Assembly (NCBI RefSeq): GCF_023053635.1
Contig: NC_086192.1
Coordinates: forward strand, 15,848,001 to 15,912,000
Origin: Elgaria multicarinata webbii
Lineage: Eukaryota; Chordata; Lepidosauria; Squamata; Anguidae
Direction of reading: 5' to 3'
DNA length: 64,000 nt
Of the stretch, positions 12,520 to 25,400 are shown piece after piece. The notes below the pieces were generated by a model, which was given only the letters and a program-made list of their open reading frames with translations, was not told the origin of the DNA and made no database searches. The stretch's first letter is position 1. The number at the start of each line of letters is the position of its first letter. The translations under genes were made by a program, and so were the position numbers.

Positions 12520-12765
12520 AGGGAGCAGGGCTAGAACCAACGGATGAAAATTGCAGGGAAGCAGACTTTGTCTAAACATTCAGAGAACTTCCTCACAGTA
12601 AGAACAGTGCAGCTGCCTGTTGCTGGAGGTGGTGCGTTCTCCTTTGCTGGAGATATATAAGCAGAGGCTGAACAGCCATTTCTCATTGAACCTGGTGGGG
12701 CGGTGCTGGACTAGATGTCTCCAAGATTCCTTCCAGCTCTTTGACTCTGTTATTCTAGGTAGTGG
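12520..12765 (+). mobile_element. CR1 LINE 3' end, old copy
   Basis: Recognisable by AGAACTTCCTCACAGTAAGA, CTGGACTAGATGTCTCCAAG and the end TTCCAGCTCTTTGACTCTGT before TATTCTA. It is clearly more diverged than the CR1 tails at 24, 47 and 62 kb. Confidence 0.7.
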
Positions 12766-12895
12766 AGGCTAAGGGCTCCGATGTCAGTGGGGTGGGGAAT
12801 CTGCTCTGGGTTTTGGTCAGAACCAATCAGAATGCTAAAGGAGGTTTGCAAGGTGCTTCTGGGCATTGGAGCCACCAGCCTCTACTGTTTCTAGG
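12757..12895. mobile_element. Short inverted-repeat element (GTGGAGGCT family)
   Basis: Ends related by inversion: AGTGGAGGCTAAGGGCTCCG on the left and CATTGGAGCCACCAGCCTCT on the right. The same family occurs at 60345-60540. Confidence 0.55.
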
Positions 12896-12969
12896 GTCAA
12901 GGGATCAGCAACAGGTCAGGGAATCCTGAATTCCTTCCCCCAACCTCTCCCATCTCATGCTCAAATTCT

Positions 12970-13062
12970 CCCTCAAGCTGCAATCCTATACACACTTTCC
13001 TGGGTGTAAAACCCATGGAAATCAATGAGGCTTACTTCTGAGTAGAATTGTGCTGCATGGCT
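12970..13062. mobile_element. Palindromic MITE copy (CTGCAATCCTATACACAC family)
   Basis: Inverted ends around ACCCATGGAAATCAATGAGG. It starts CTGCAATCCTATACACACTT and ends TTCTGAGTAGAATTGTGC. It lies just downstream of the HSF5 stop codon and could be part of the 3' UTR. Confidence 0.6.
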
Positions 13063-13145
13063 CTTTGACAATGACCAGGGACTGGAACCAACCAGTGTTA
13101 ACCACAGCACCTTGCTATTCAGGATTCTTAACCTGCTACCAACCA

Positions 13146-13466
13146 TCATTTCAAACCTTGGTTGGGGTCATTGGCTTTGAAGCCTGATGAACAAATAGCT
13201 CCAAATAATTCAAGAAGCTGAGGAAAACCACATCCTACCTGTGCATCCAATGTAATCTCAACAGACTCTGAAAATCTGCTGTTCTTACCAGGGGATTTGC
13301 CCTTCTGTGAACTGCTCCTTCTTTCCCTGCATTTGGTTTGGATGGATGAAATGGACTCTTTGGCACATTTGCTGAGAGGACCCACCTCCGAAATGAGGAA
13401 GCCTATTTGCTCTGAAGACACAACTGTCTCTGGTGGATTTGTCTGACACTTGGTATTGGAATCCTC
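13146..13466 (-). CDS. HSF5: HSF5 last visible coding exon (3' limit uncertain)
   Basis: Follows exon 4 in phase 0 from a TTTAAAAG acceptor, beginning EDSNTKCQTNPPETVVS and including KGKSPGKNSRFSESVEITLD. The frame stays open to TGA at 13146-13148. There is also a plausible donor inside it (GCACAG before GTAGGA, exon end 13239). If that is used, the last roughly 30 codons are intron and a further short exon is needed at lower coordinates. The first 76 codons are the better supported part. Confidence 0.7.
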   Translation of the reverse strand, partial: EDSNTKCQTNPPETVVSSEQIGFLISEVGPLSKCAKESISSIQTKCRERRSSSQKGKSPGKNSRFSESVEITLDAQVGCGFPQLLELFGAICSSGFKANDPNQGLK

Positions 13467-16400
13467 CTTTTAAAGAAAGCAAAATAGATAAATAAATCAT
13501 AAAATGTTTACATATTTATTTATTTTATTACATTTATATACCGCCTCATAGCTGAAAGCTTCTCTCTGGGCGGTTTACAACAGGTAAAACAGTAAACATT
13601 AAAAAAAGTATACAAAATTTTAAAACCATCAGAAACATATAGACAACAATATAAAAACAACATTATCCATTTAAAAACAACAGTTCTGGGGTCCGTTAAA
13701 AACAAACTTAGCATTGTTCAATGCCTTTAAATGCCTGGGAGAAGAGAAAAGTCTTGACCTGGCACCTGAAAGATAACAATGTTGGCGCCAGGCGAGCCTC
13801 ATCGGGGAGATCATTGCACAGTCGGGGGGCCACCACCGAAAAGGCCCTCTCCCTTGTTGCCACCCTCCGAGTTTACATTTCTCTGCAAGAGAATGGGCGA
13901 TTTATTGCATGCTCGTGATTGGCCGCTCATGGAAGTTTGCGAGTCCTTTACATGATGCTGTCAATCTCATGATTTCTCCCACGCTTTCCCCCATTTATTC
14001 CACTTTGAAAAAGGTTGGAGATAAGCTGAAATAAACCTTAATGGTGCGAGATGAGGAGTGTGTAAATCTGGCATTGCACTATAATTTGGCCACTAGAGGG
14101 AGATGGAACTCAATTGCACTGTCGAGAGGTCACTGTCTAAAGGACAGCGTAGTGAATGCGGAAGGACTCCAGTAGAAAATCTCCAGGTAAGGACGCAGTT
14201 CCCCCCTCCCCTTAATGCAGAGACCCCCAATGACTGGCCCAAGGTTATCCAGTGAGAGCTCTGTGGCTGACTGAGGTTTTGAACATAGGTCTCTCTCTAC
14301 TCTGTGTCTGGGCTCTTAGGCCACGCTGTCTCTGCCCATTACTTCTCTCAACAAGACCCATACAGTGTTCTAAATATTCAACTGGTACATGATGCACATC
14401 ATGAAATATTTGGGACAATATAAACACTATTCATAACTTTGGGAAGCAAGTACTTGACACAGCCGTTAAAGATGTTACTTTGATCCTAATTATAAATATT
14501 GCCTTGCCACAAAAGAACATTTGGGTGAGGTTATCATTGCAGAATATGCCTTAGCTGGGCACTGAGCAAGCTCATACCTGCAGCTGACTGAAAGGAAGTT
14601 CTTCCCGTACAAACATCATAGAAGACTGTGCTGAAGATTCGTTCAGCTGTTCTTTCAGCTTTGCTTGTGTTTGCAGTGGGCCTGCAGGCTGCTGCACCAT
14701 TTGTGCTGTAGTGTTCTCCACAGGTTCGGTGGTGTGGATAGTGTAGATAAACTCTGGGGACTGTGGCAAGGAGCATGCTATAGCTTGATCTGACTCTACC
14801 ACGAAGGATGTGATATCTGAGCCCACAGGTGTCAGGGGTTCTAGGTGGCTGGCTTGACTGGAAGAAGGTGCATCACTGTTCCCTGGATTAACTAGCAACT
14901 GTTGGCCTCGGCTTGGCTGCGAGGAGGGACACTGGTTCTCCACTGGCTCCACCTTGACCATTTCCAGCTTGGGGGATGAATGCATTTCATCTACAATCTG
15001 GAAAACAGCCTCCAAGTTGACTTCTGTCTTCTTGTTTTCATCAGATGCATTGCAGGACCAATTAGAAGGCAAAAATTCAACTGGATATGAGGACTGCATT
15101 GGTGGATTCTGGTAAAGCAAACACAATGGAATGAATGTATGCCTTCTTCTATTATTTATTTATTTCAAAGATCTGGGTTTTTTTCCCCCAAAGCAAGTGA
15201 ACCATCAGCTTGGCTCAGTCAGATATAATTCACCATATTGTAGGAGACGAGGGGACAGAAACACCTCTAGTGTCTGGTGGGTTTCCTCATGTTAATCAAA
15301 ATCAGAATGGTTTTACCCTTTGACGCCTTGAATATGACCGTTTTCTTATAGACATAAATGGAATCAAGTTGCATAGCCTTGCTTTCCCCAGCAATGTCAA
15401 GTTTAAAATTTACAAATACAATGGATATTTATTTGTAAATTAAAAGCAAGTCACTGTTGAGCAAACTTTTGCAAAAAGCTAAATCTGACAACACTTAACG
15501 ACTACAGCATGTAATTTTGTTTTTGCCTCCTCCTCCTCTTCCTCCTCCTTTTTCTTCGGAATCAATACTGTGCATTGACAACTTTTTATAGTTCAAAGTG
15601 GTGTTCTCCCCACCACTCTTCCATAGAAGAAAGGCTGTAAATAAATTAAAGAGTAGAGGCTAGCTATTATTTGTATTTGTTTGTTTTACGCTGCATTTAT
15701 TATTAGCAGTGCTCTAGTACAGATTCCATTTGGCCAGGGCTTTTAAAAACTTTATTTTTCAGAAATAAATGGAAAAATCCCAAAATGTATGAATTATTTA
15801 CACTGGATCTCTTCTCGATCCTCCAAGAGTGCAGGACACAGAATAACGGGCTCAAGTTAAAGGAAGCCAGATTCCAGCTGGACATCAGGAAAAACTTCTT
15901 GACTGTTAGAGCAGTACGACAATGGAACCCATGACCTAAGGAGGTGGTGGGCTCTTCCACATTGGAGGCCTTCAAGAGGCAGCTGGACAACCGTCTGTCA
16001 GGGATGCTTTAGGGTGGATTCCTGCATTGAGCAGGGGGTTGGACTCTATGGCCTTGTAGGCCCCTTCCAACTCTGCTATTCTATCATTCTATGATACTAT
16101 GGGCTGGTTTGTATGATCAAAATAACCCTCCAACAGCCCATGGGTCATTGGAGGGTTGTTTTCCATTCCACTCAGGTTCGGAAGACACAACAACCTGTGC
16201 CCAGTGATTATGGAAATCTTTCCCTGCACGTGCCACAATTTAAATAAGCCACTGTTGCTTAAATAAACAGCTTACTTTGGATGTGCAAACCAAGTCATTG
16301 TTTTGGAGCCAAGTAGATTAACATAAAACAAGTACTCAAAAATAGCCATTTCTTTAAAGTTTCAAATAAGTTATTATACAATCTTTCTGTAACAAAGAAA

Positions 16401-19400
16401 CTACATCTAGAAACTTTTAACATGTATATCATTCTACAATGATACAGAAAAATACAAATGTTAACCTTTCCACTTATTTTTCCATTGTGCAAGTAAGTAG
16501 CTTCTAGTGCTGTTGAAGTAATTCAACAGCAGCAAAATATATACCTCAATAGACACATGGGTCAGGATCCAAAGACACATTGAACTTGTTTTGCATGCCT
16601 GAGGGGGCTTTGGTCTTGAGCTTCTCAAACAGCAACTCCTCTATGTTATATAGCAAGCCACTTTTGAAATAGAGGAGAGTTTCAAAAACAAGTTGTGATA
16701 TGGCATGTCAAAAGTGCCTGCTTTTCAAAGAAACTAAGTCAGAAAATGCACTGGGCATACCTGAGGCGGCCTACTGGGCTTACTTGTGGACTCACCTGAA
16801 AATAACTGCAGTGTGTATAGGTTGAGGCTGTAGGACTACCACAACCGCTTAAGGGGTCCATATGGGTAGGTGGAGAGCAACATTGTAATACAGCTGGAAT
16901 GAAAGAAAGACAAATGTAGACAGTAAAAGGCCTTCCCAGACGTTTTTTTTTTTTTAAAAAAAACTCTTCTTGATTGTATATTTAATATATACTGTCATTC
17001 TGCTACCTCCAAGCTAACACCAAGAATGCAATATTCTTATATTCTGTCTGCACATTATGGAGCAGGAACAGCCCTACTTAAACAAAATTACAGGGAGGTG
17101 TGCCTTTCTTCTTGGAAGAGGAGGAGGACACAGCCTGCAATGACCTAAATAAAAAGCAAAAGGGTTTGAACAATGGCAGGACACTCTTGCCAGAGAACGG
17201 GGTAGCCTTGCTGAAGTTTGCTAACTCTTTTCATGTTGAAAACAAGCAGTGCCTTGCTTCAGTGGCACATGGCCTAGCTTACTCGAGTATGGCAAGACTC
17301 GACTCAGGGCTTGTTTGCACATCACAAAATGTTTACAAAAGATGGTGTCCCACAGGGCAGATCTCTCCGTCCCAAGTTGACACCTCAGACCCACTGCTTA
17401 TGGCCAATTCACCTGGCCCAGTGCGAAAGTTGCTTTTAAGTGAGGAAACCAGAAGAAGATAAGGCTGCAACCTGCTACTCTGCTTGGCATGTCTCCAAAC
17501 AGGCTGCTGCAGAGAGATGTGTGAGTCAGGTTGTTCCGCCTGCATTCCTCCTATCAGAGGTTGGATGGTCTGTCCAAAATGCAGCAGCCTTTTCTCTGAG
17601 CCCCCAAGAGCTGATCTGTGCATGCAAACCTTTTCCCATTATTCGACCCAATTTATACATGCAGGATTGAGGCCAAGAGCTAGTGACAAGCCCTTGGCCT
17701 CAGTAGGTGAGTTGGAATTTGAACTCAGGCATGTCTCTGTGCACTGAAATGCACTTTTCAATGGGATAAGGAAGAATGAAACTGTCAAGCACGTTTCTCA
17801 ACGGACATACATTTTGTATAAACTATGTGACTGATCTACACTGAATTCCTGATGAAATTGCAATTTGTGACATCTGTACATGTTGAGAGATGTGCATATG
17901 TGTGTGGGTGGGTGTTTGTAATATTATATACACCAGAAGGTAATGCAGGAGCCATGGGTCCCCACAGCAAGCTTCTGTGGCAGATGTAACTTTTTAAATT
18001 CATAGGTATGTGCTTCAGATGTCATGAAGCTTGTGATGTGGACCCCTAAACATGAAACACATGAAGCTGCTCTTAGGCTTAATTCATTAGTTGAAACATT
18101 ATCGTTTTCTAATACAATTTAAAGGAATTAAATGAATGTAAATGTTTGCCACATGTTTAGGACCAAGTTGCAAGACTGTAGTGGTACCCATCGTTATTCT
18201 GTGTTGAACGGAGCCGTATAAATTCCAGAGCAGGGGCCACCTCAGTGGCAGCACACATACTTTGGATGCCAGAGGTCCGAGGTCCAATCCCTGGCTCCTC
18301 CAGTTAAAGGAACGCAGACTATGGAGAGCCACCATTAGACAGTGTAAACAATATTGGTCTGGACAGACTGATAGCCTTAAGGCTGCTTCCAAATGGATGG
18401 CTCCTAGTGCGGGGTGGAAGACCTATGGCCCTCCAGATGCTGTTGGACTCCAACTCCCATCGGCCCCATCCAGCGGGGCCGATGGGCAAATGAGATGGGA
18501 GCTGACGTCCCCAAGATCAGGAGGGCCATCAGTTCCCCATCCTTGCGCTAGCAGTAGTTGTCTTTGCTCCTCCACTGTGACAAGCAGAATTGCAATGGGC
18601 TTTCTACACTCCTGGGGGAGGGTGTGTGTGGTGTCTATGGGGGGGTCCTGATCTTTTTCTATGGGGACACCCATTGACTGTGCAGCGCCGATTACCCACC
18701 ATATCGCTTGAATTCTACGCAGGGATACACAGCAGATACAAGTACAAATCTACATTTCAGCTACTGCAGATCAGAGATTACTGGCGGCAGGGTGGTGACC
18801 CTTCCTGTGGTTGCTGCTGTTAAAATGACCTTGCTGATCTACCTTCTGCCCGCCATCACATTAAAGCGCTGGATTGTTTCCCCGCCCCCCGCCCTGAAAT
18901 AAACTAATATTAGAACATGTTACCTGTCGGGTAGTAAGCTTGGGAGTACGGTGATGAAGCTGCATAACTGGTATATTTCTGGGAAGATGTGGCCATCGTC
19001 TGTGGCCCTTGCTGAATGTGCACCGATGTAGCGCTGGGCTGCAGAGTGTAAGTTACTTCTGTTGGAAACCTCTGAAGTACAGGAAATGGAACCCCTTTGT
19101 CTGAAAAGGTTGGTGTCTCCACCTGCCCTGGAAGCATCCCGAGGGAATTCTGCCATGTTCTGGGAGGAAGAGGAGTCTGATCTGAACCTTTCAGTGGGAA
19201 AGTATTTTGGCTGTGAGATGACGGTGACAGATAGGAGTAAGGAGATAAATTCTCTCGCCGAAAAGAGCGGTGAAACTGTCCTAAAGTCAGTGGTGCTGCA
19301 CAGGGAGAGAGAGAGAGAGGGAGGGGAAAAGAGAGATTCACTAGGTTATCATCTGTGGCCAGAGCCTTAAGGCCTGATATGTGGCACAGTAACTTCTAAG

Positions 19401-22400
19401 CACATCTGCCTCAAGATTAGTTATTAATCAAATTTCACAGCAAGCAATACCCAAAGAAGTAACTCCACTTTGAGTCAACAGTCCAGGATTTGCTAAGAAA
19501 AATTTAGAGTGGCACTCAGCCTGAATTTCCAGTTCAGAATTCAAAAATGCCATTTGGATGGCAGGACCATGATGCCAATAGACTGACCTTGCCAAAATAT
19601 CTCTGTTGTGTGAGCTGCTTGACTATAAGCTCGATTTTGATACTACACTAGGACAGAGGCGCCTTGTATATTCGTTCATGTACACATTTATATCCTGTAC
19701 TTGGAAAAAAAACTTTCTCAGGATGGTTTACAGCAAATAAATATACATCGTCACCATCAGTAATTCAATATATAAAAATTTTAAAAGATTGAAAATAAAA
19801 GCAAAACAACAACAAATAAAAACAGATTAAAATCCATAATTAAAAGATCTGAGAAAATTAAAAGGCCTTCACGTGGCACCAAAATGATACAGCGTGGAAG
19901 CCAGGTGAGTATTCTACCCAAGAGACGCTTGTCTGGTGCCTACATTGCAGTGTTTTTAGCACCAGGTGAAGAGCTTTTTATTTTTTCCAGGGTGCAATCC
20001 TATGCATGATTAGAGAGAAAAGAAGTTCACTGCATTGCCCTAGCCAGCCATGCTGGCTGGAGGAATACTGAGAGTAGTAGGACTTTTCCCTGCCAAAACA
20101 TGCATAGGATTGTGCCCGGAGTCCTTCGGTTTTAAAAACTGCATTAGTGCAGCCGTCCTCCAGGTTCCCTTGCCAAATGAGGCAAAGTGGGTGGCTACCA
20201 AGAAGAGGGCCTTTCCATTGGTGGCACCAGTTCTGTGAAATGCCCTTCCCAGGGAGGCTCGCCTTTTACCTATGCTGAGGTCTTTGGGGTGCCAGGGGAA
20301 GACTTGTTTTTTTTTTTTTAATTCTCCCAGGCATTTTAAGAACTGTTTTTAGTGTGTTTAGATCATAATACTTTTAGTTTGTTGCTGGTTTTCCTTTTAT
20401 GTGTTTTAGTGTTTTTACTCCTTGCTGCTGACATGTTACATTGGCTTTATTATGTGCTGTTTTATTGTTTCTATTTTATATTTTTAATGTATCATACACT
20501 GTCCAGAGACCATGGGTTATTGGGCAATTCAAAGTGCCATAAGTAACTAAATAAACAGGTTGCCACCCACCATAACTCTGATGGCCTCAATTATGACCTC
20601 AGTGCGCAGGTAGACTCAGAGGAAATAAGTGTTCCTTCAGGTATTCCTGTCCCAAACTGTGAAGAGCTTTAAAGGTAAGGGACTAGAACCATCCATTGAT
20701 CTGGAAATGGACAGAGGCCAGTGCAGCTGTCTAAGCCCTGGCAAAATGTGTTCTTGACACCCTGCCTGAGCGTGCAGCCTCACAAAAGTCTTTTTGGGAA
20801 GACGTTTCCAAACTATCCTCATAGGCAATCCTATATGCAATGCACTACGGGACTCTAATCTGGATTACTGTAGATTGGTGCACCAGTAAGCCTCCTTCTG
20901 GAGATCCCAGATACCCTTGTTACATCATATTTGGATAGTTGTAATATATTCTACATGAAGCTGTCTGTGGAGAGTATCTATGAAACTACCTTTGGTCCAG
21001 TTCTGCACTCCACGCTTGAATGATTCAGATAAATTGCAGTAAGTTCAGAGAAAGACAACAAAGATAAGCAGGGGACTAGAAACCAAATCTTACAAGGACG
21101 TTCTGAAGGAACTGGGTGTCTTTAGCCTTAGGAAAGGAAGACTGGGGTGGGTGGGGATAAGGTAGCACTTTTCAAAGTACCTAAAAAGTTGTCACACAGA
21201 AGAGGGCTCCAACCTGATCTCCCATCATCCAGGACTGCAGGATAAGAAATAATGGGCTTCAGTTATAGGAAGGTAGATTTCAGCTGAACTTCAGGAAAAT
21301 CTTCCTAGTGGTCAAAGCAACTGCCTGGGGAGGTGGTGGGCTCTCCGTCCCTAAAGGTTTTCAAGTGGAGGCAGTGGACAGCCATCTGTCAGGGATGCTT
21401 GAAACTGGATTCCTACACTGAGCAGGGTGTTGGACTCGATGGCCTATATGCTACCCTCCTTCCAACTCTAGGATTCTATGAAAGCAGCATTTTGCAGGAA
21501 GGGGTGGTGGTGGTATTGGGAGCATGTGATTCTCTCATTGAAACAACTGGACTAGCTTCCAATTGGTTTCTGGGCTAAATCCAGAGTATTGCCGATGTCC
21601 TTTAAAGCCATTCATGGTTTGGGGCCAGGATATCTGACGGACCACATTCTCCTATACAAACCTGCCTGCCTACTAAGAACAACTGACACCCTCCTGTGTG
21701 TCCCAAATTGTACAATAAATAAATAAAAAACGAGCAAACAAATAAGAATAGAGCAAATAAATGTATATCTACACAGCTAAATTCAACCTGTTTAACCCGC
21801 TGTTGCTGCTCAAGGAATCTTATAAAGTGTAGTTCCGATTGTGCTTTCAGACTCTTCACAGAACTACAGCTCCCAGAGTCCTTTGAGGGAAACAAGGAGG
21901 TTGAAACGTACAGTGCACTGTAGATGTTTCGTTAATTGTATGGACAGCACCAAAAAGTGGCAATTACTTCCAACTAATTAGTCACGGACTGAGCAAGTGT
22001 TGGGGGAGTGGAGGCATGTAAATAAACAGAGGTGACCCCTGCTCCTCATGGAAGGAGTGTCTTTAGCCAAGGCACTGCAGCGATCAGATGTGCAGAATGG
22101 GAGGGGGAAGGAGATGGAGCACACACCCCCCCCCCAGCTTTATAAATTCTTTTTAGCTGGTCTGGAACATGTCTTTGCAAGCAGGTTGGCTTCAGGACTT
22201 CTTCTCCTGCCATTCAATAGTTGCTTATGGATGCCGTGGGGCTCCAAACGTGTGTTTGTGATTATAGATTCAGAGGGTTGTGGTTATTTGGGAGTTCATC
22301 TGAAGCAAAAGCAAGCTTGGGGGTATATGGTGAATGAAAGGAATGCCTAGTTCTGAAAATATTTTCTAGGAACAGGGGCTATGCCGATTACAGTAGGATG

Positions 22401-25400
22401 TACGTTCAAACCCCAGCTAGCTACTGGGTATGTGTGGGGAACGTGTGGGTGAAAATGTTATGTCCACTTGTGATACCAGAGTGCTTTCAACTTTCTCCAC
22501 AGTCACTGAAAAGGCGCCACATGCAGCAATCACATGGGACCAAATCTAAATGCCCGAATTCAGTAATGTTAGATAGTAATGTTCATGGGTATGAGTATTT
22601 CGTATCACGGACTGAGTAACCGCCATCACTGCGCAGTGCGCACACATCTCACCCTCGATTTCTGCCGTGCACATTGGAGCCAGGACATTTGCGTGTCTCT
22701 AGAAAGGGGCAGAAACCTGCATTTTAAAATTAAAACCTTAAAGACTTTACACATTTATAACGGCAAAAGCTTTTGTGGACTGCAGACGACTTCACCAGAT
22801 GCACGAAGTGTTACCCTGAGCTCCAAGTGTGTACATACATTCATATTTGGAGGGGGGGGAAAGAGTTGTAAACAAGGAAGTCAGAGGAAATGGAAATACT
22901 GAAAATACAGTGATAATTACCTTATTTACAGTGGCCATTCACAAAATAACACCACAAATAATATAAATAAGGTAATTACCACTGTTTTGTACCTTCTGCA
23001 TTTCAATTCTGACCTGTTTACAATTCTCTCTTCCTTCCCGTGTGTGTATGTATACACAGTTGGAACTCAGGATCACCCTTCTTGCAATTTAAGAAATGGA
23101 CTACAATCTACCAAAGCTAATGTCATGCTAAACGTGTAAGGCTTTAAGGTGCTTTTTTGCATGTACCTTTATTCCAAACTAATAAATGTGTTTGTTTTGA
23201 GGTGTCACAAGACCCTTTCTTGTTTCTGTGACCCCGTCTGGATGCAGTGAAGTGGATTAAAAGGGGCCACAGACAGCCCAATCCCTGCCTTCCCCGACCG
23301 TGTGCCGTACAGATGACTTGGACTGCAACTCCCATCATTTCCACAGCTGGGCAGTGATGGGAGTTGCCGTCTAACCCATCAGGAGAGCAGAGCTAGGCTA
23401 AGAGCGGGTGGGGCAGAAAGTCTCCAACCACCCCAGCTGTTTTGGACTTCAACTCCCAGCATTAGTGCCCCTTGGCCATGCTGGCAGGGGATTCTGGGTG
23501 TTGAAGTCCAAAACCTCTGGAGAGCGACCTTCTGCCTGCCCTTGATTTAAAGTCACTTAAGGGAGCTATGTGCTGCTCACAACGAGTCTTTTGGGTGTGA
23601 ACACCGGCCCTTTCCTGGGCCAGATTTATTTATTTTATTACATTTATATACCGCCCCACAGCCGAAGCTCTCTGGGCAGTTCACAACCTACACTAAGCAG
23701 GATATAACACTTTGAAACGTTTTGAAGACTGTATAGGGCAGCCTTCCTCAACCTGGGGCGCTCCAGATGTGTTGGACTGCACCTCCCAGAATGCCCCAGC
23801 CAGCTGCAGAGGCCACCAGTGAGGGAGGAAGCAGCAGCCAGGCACCTCTCCACCATGCCTGGGTCCAGCTCCAGCTGAGAGCCCCCTCCCTCCTGCTGTC
23901 ACCTGTAACTGCTGAACTTTCCAACTAAGATTGTAGTGCCTGAATTTGCTTTCCTTTCCCCCCTCCTCCTCCTCTTCCCTCCCAATCCCCTTTCCTTTTG
24001 TGTCATGTCTTTTAGATTGTAAGCCTGTGGGCAGGGACTGTCAAGAAATACTTTTGTAAGCCGCCGTGAGAGCCTTTTTTGGCTGAAGGGCGGCATAAAA
24101 ATCCTTAAATAAATAAATTTTAAAGTTTTATTTAAAAACTTCCTGACTGTTAGAGCAGTACGACAATGGGACCAGTGACCTAGGGAGGTGGTGGGCTCTC
24201 CCACACTAGAGGCCTTCAAGAGGCAGCTGGACAACCGTCTGTCAGGGAGGCTTTAGGGTGGATTCCTGCATTGAGCAGGGGGTTGGACTCGATGGCCTTG
24301 TAGGCCCCTCCCAGCTCTAGTATTCTATGATTCTATGACGTGCAGAACATGGACTGATGGGCTCAAGTGTCAGGAAGCCAGATTCCGGCTAGACATCAGG
24401 AAAAACTTCCTGACAGTTAGAGCAGTACGACAATGGAACCAGTTCCCTAGGGAGGTGGTGGGCTCTCCCACCCTAGAGGCCTTCCAGAGGCAGCTGGACA
24501 GCCATCTGTCAGGGATGCTTTAGGGTGGATTCCTGAATTGAGCAAGGGGTTGGACTTGATGGCCTTGTAGGCCCCTTCCAACTCTGCTATTCTATGATTC
24601 TATGATTCTATGAAATAAATAAAACACATCTGGAGCGCCTCAGGTTGAGGAAGGCTGCTGTATAGGGAGTGTGTCCTGGGCCTCAACAGTTGTCACTACT
24701 GTTATAAACCATTATAAAGCAGTAGTGCAGATTCTGCCCTGGGCAGGCCGCGTGTACTCCAGAGGCGCACTCTGCCCGTGCCCCAAAAGGTGCTCCGGCA
24801 GCAGCACTCTGCCCATGCCCCAAAGGCGCTCTGCCCATGCTCAGGAGGGCCGAAGCGGAGTTGCTGCTGTTGGCCAAGGCTGCTGCCGCTGCCGCCGCCT
24901 CCTCCTCCTGCTGCCGTCTCACCGGGCTTGGGGCTGTCGTTGCTCTTGGCCGAGGCGTTGGGCGCGGCGGCCTGCCCCGCGGGGCTGTTGTGCGGCTGTG
25001 CCAGCAGGGCGTCCCCGCCGTGCAGGGAGGTGCTGAGCAGGCGCTGGAAGCGGTTGGGCGGCCGGCTGGTGACCTCGAGGCCGGCGGCCAGCTTGGCCTT
25101 GTTGGCGCTGGTCAGGCGCTTGAGGTGCACCAGCAGGTCGGGCCGGTCGCGGCGGAAGTGCGGGCTGTGGAAGTGGTGCAAGGGCCCGCCGGGGCCCGAC
25201 GGCGACGGCGACGACGACGACGACCCGCCTCCGCCGCCGCCTCCGCCTCCGGGCGGGCCCAGCACCACTTTGCGGAAGCCGTACAGGTTGAGCTGCCGGA
25301 TGAAGCTGGTGAAGTTGGTGGTCTTGAAGAGCTCGGGCGACGCCGAGGCCGAGGGGGAGCCGGAGGAGGAGGAGGAGGAGGCGGCCGCGGTGACGGAGGC

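Larger units (their letters stand above)
23730..24664. mobile_element. hAT-like MITE split by nested LINE insertions
   Basis: Left arm GCAGCCTTCCTCAACCTGGG and right arm CTCAGGTTGAGGAAGGCTGC are inverse copies 850 bases apart. An 8-base duplication, tgtatagg, stands directly outside each arm, which fits hAT insertion. Between the arms lie a LINE/SINE tail (about 23890-24120) and two CR1 tails (about 24133-24339 and 24340-24615). Confidence 0.8.
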
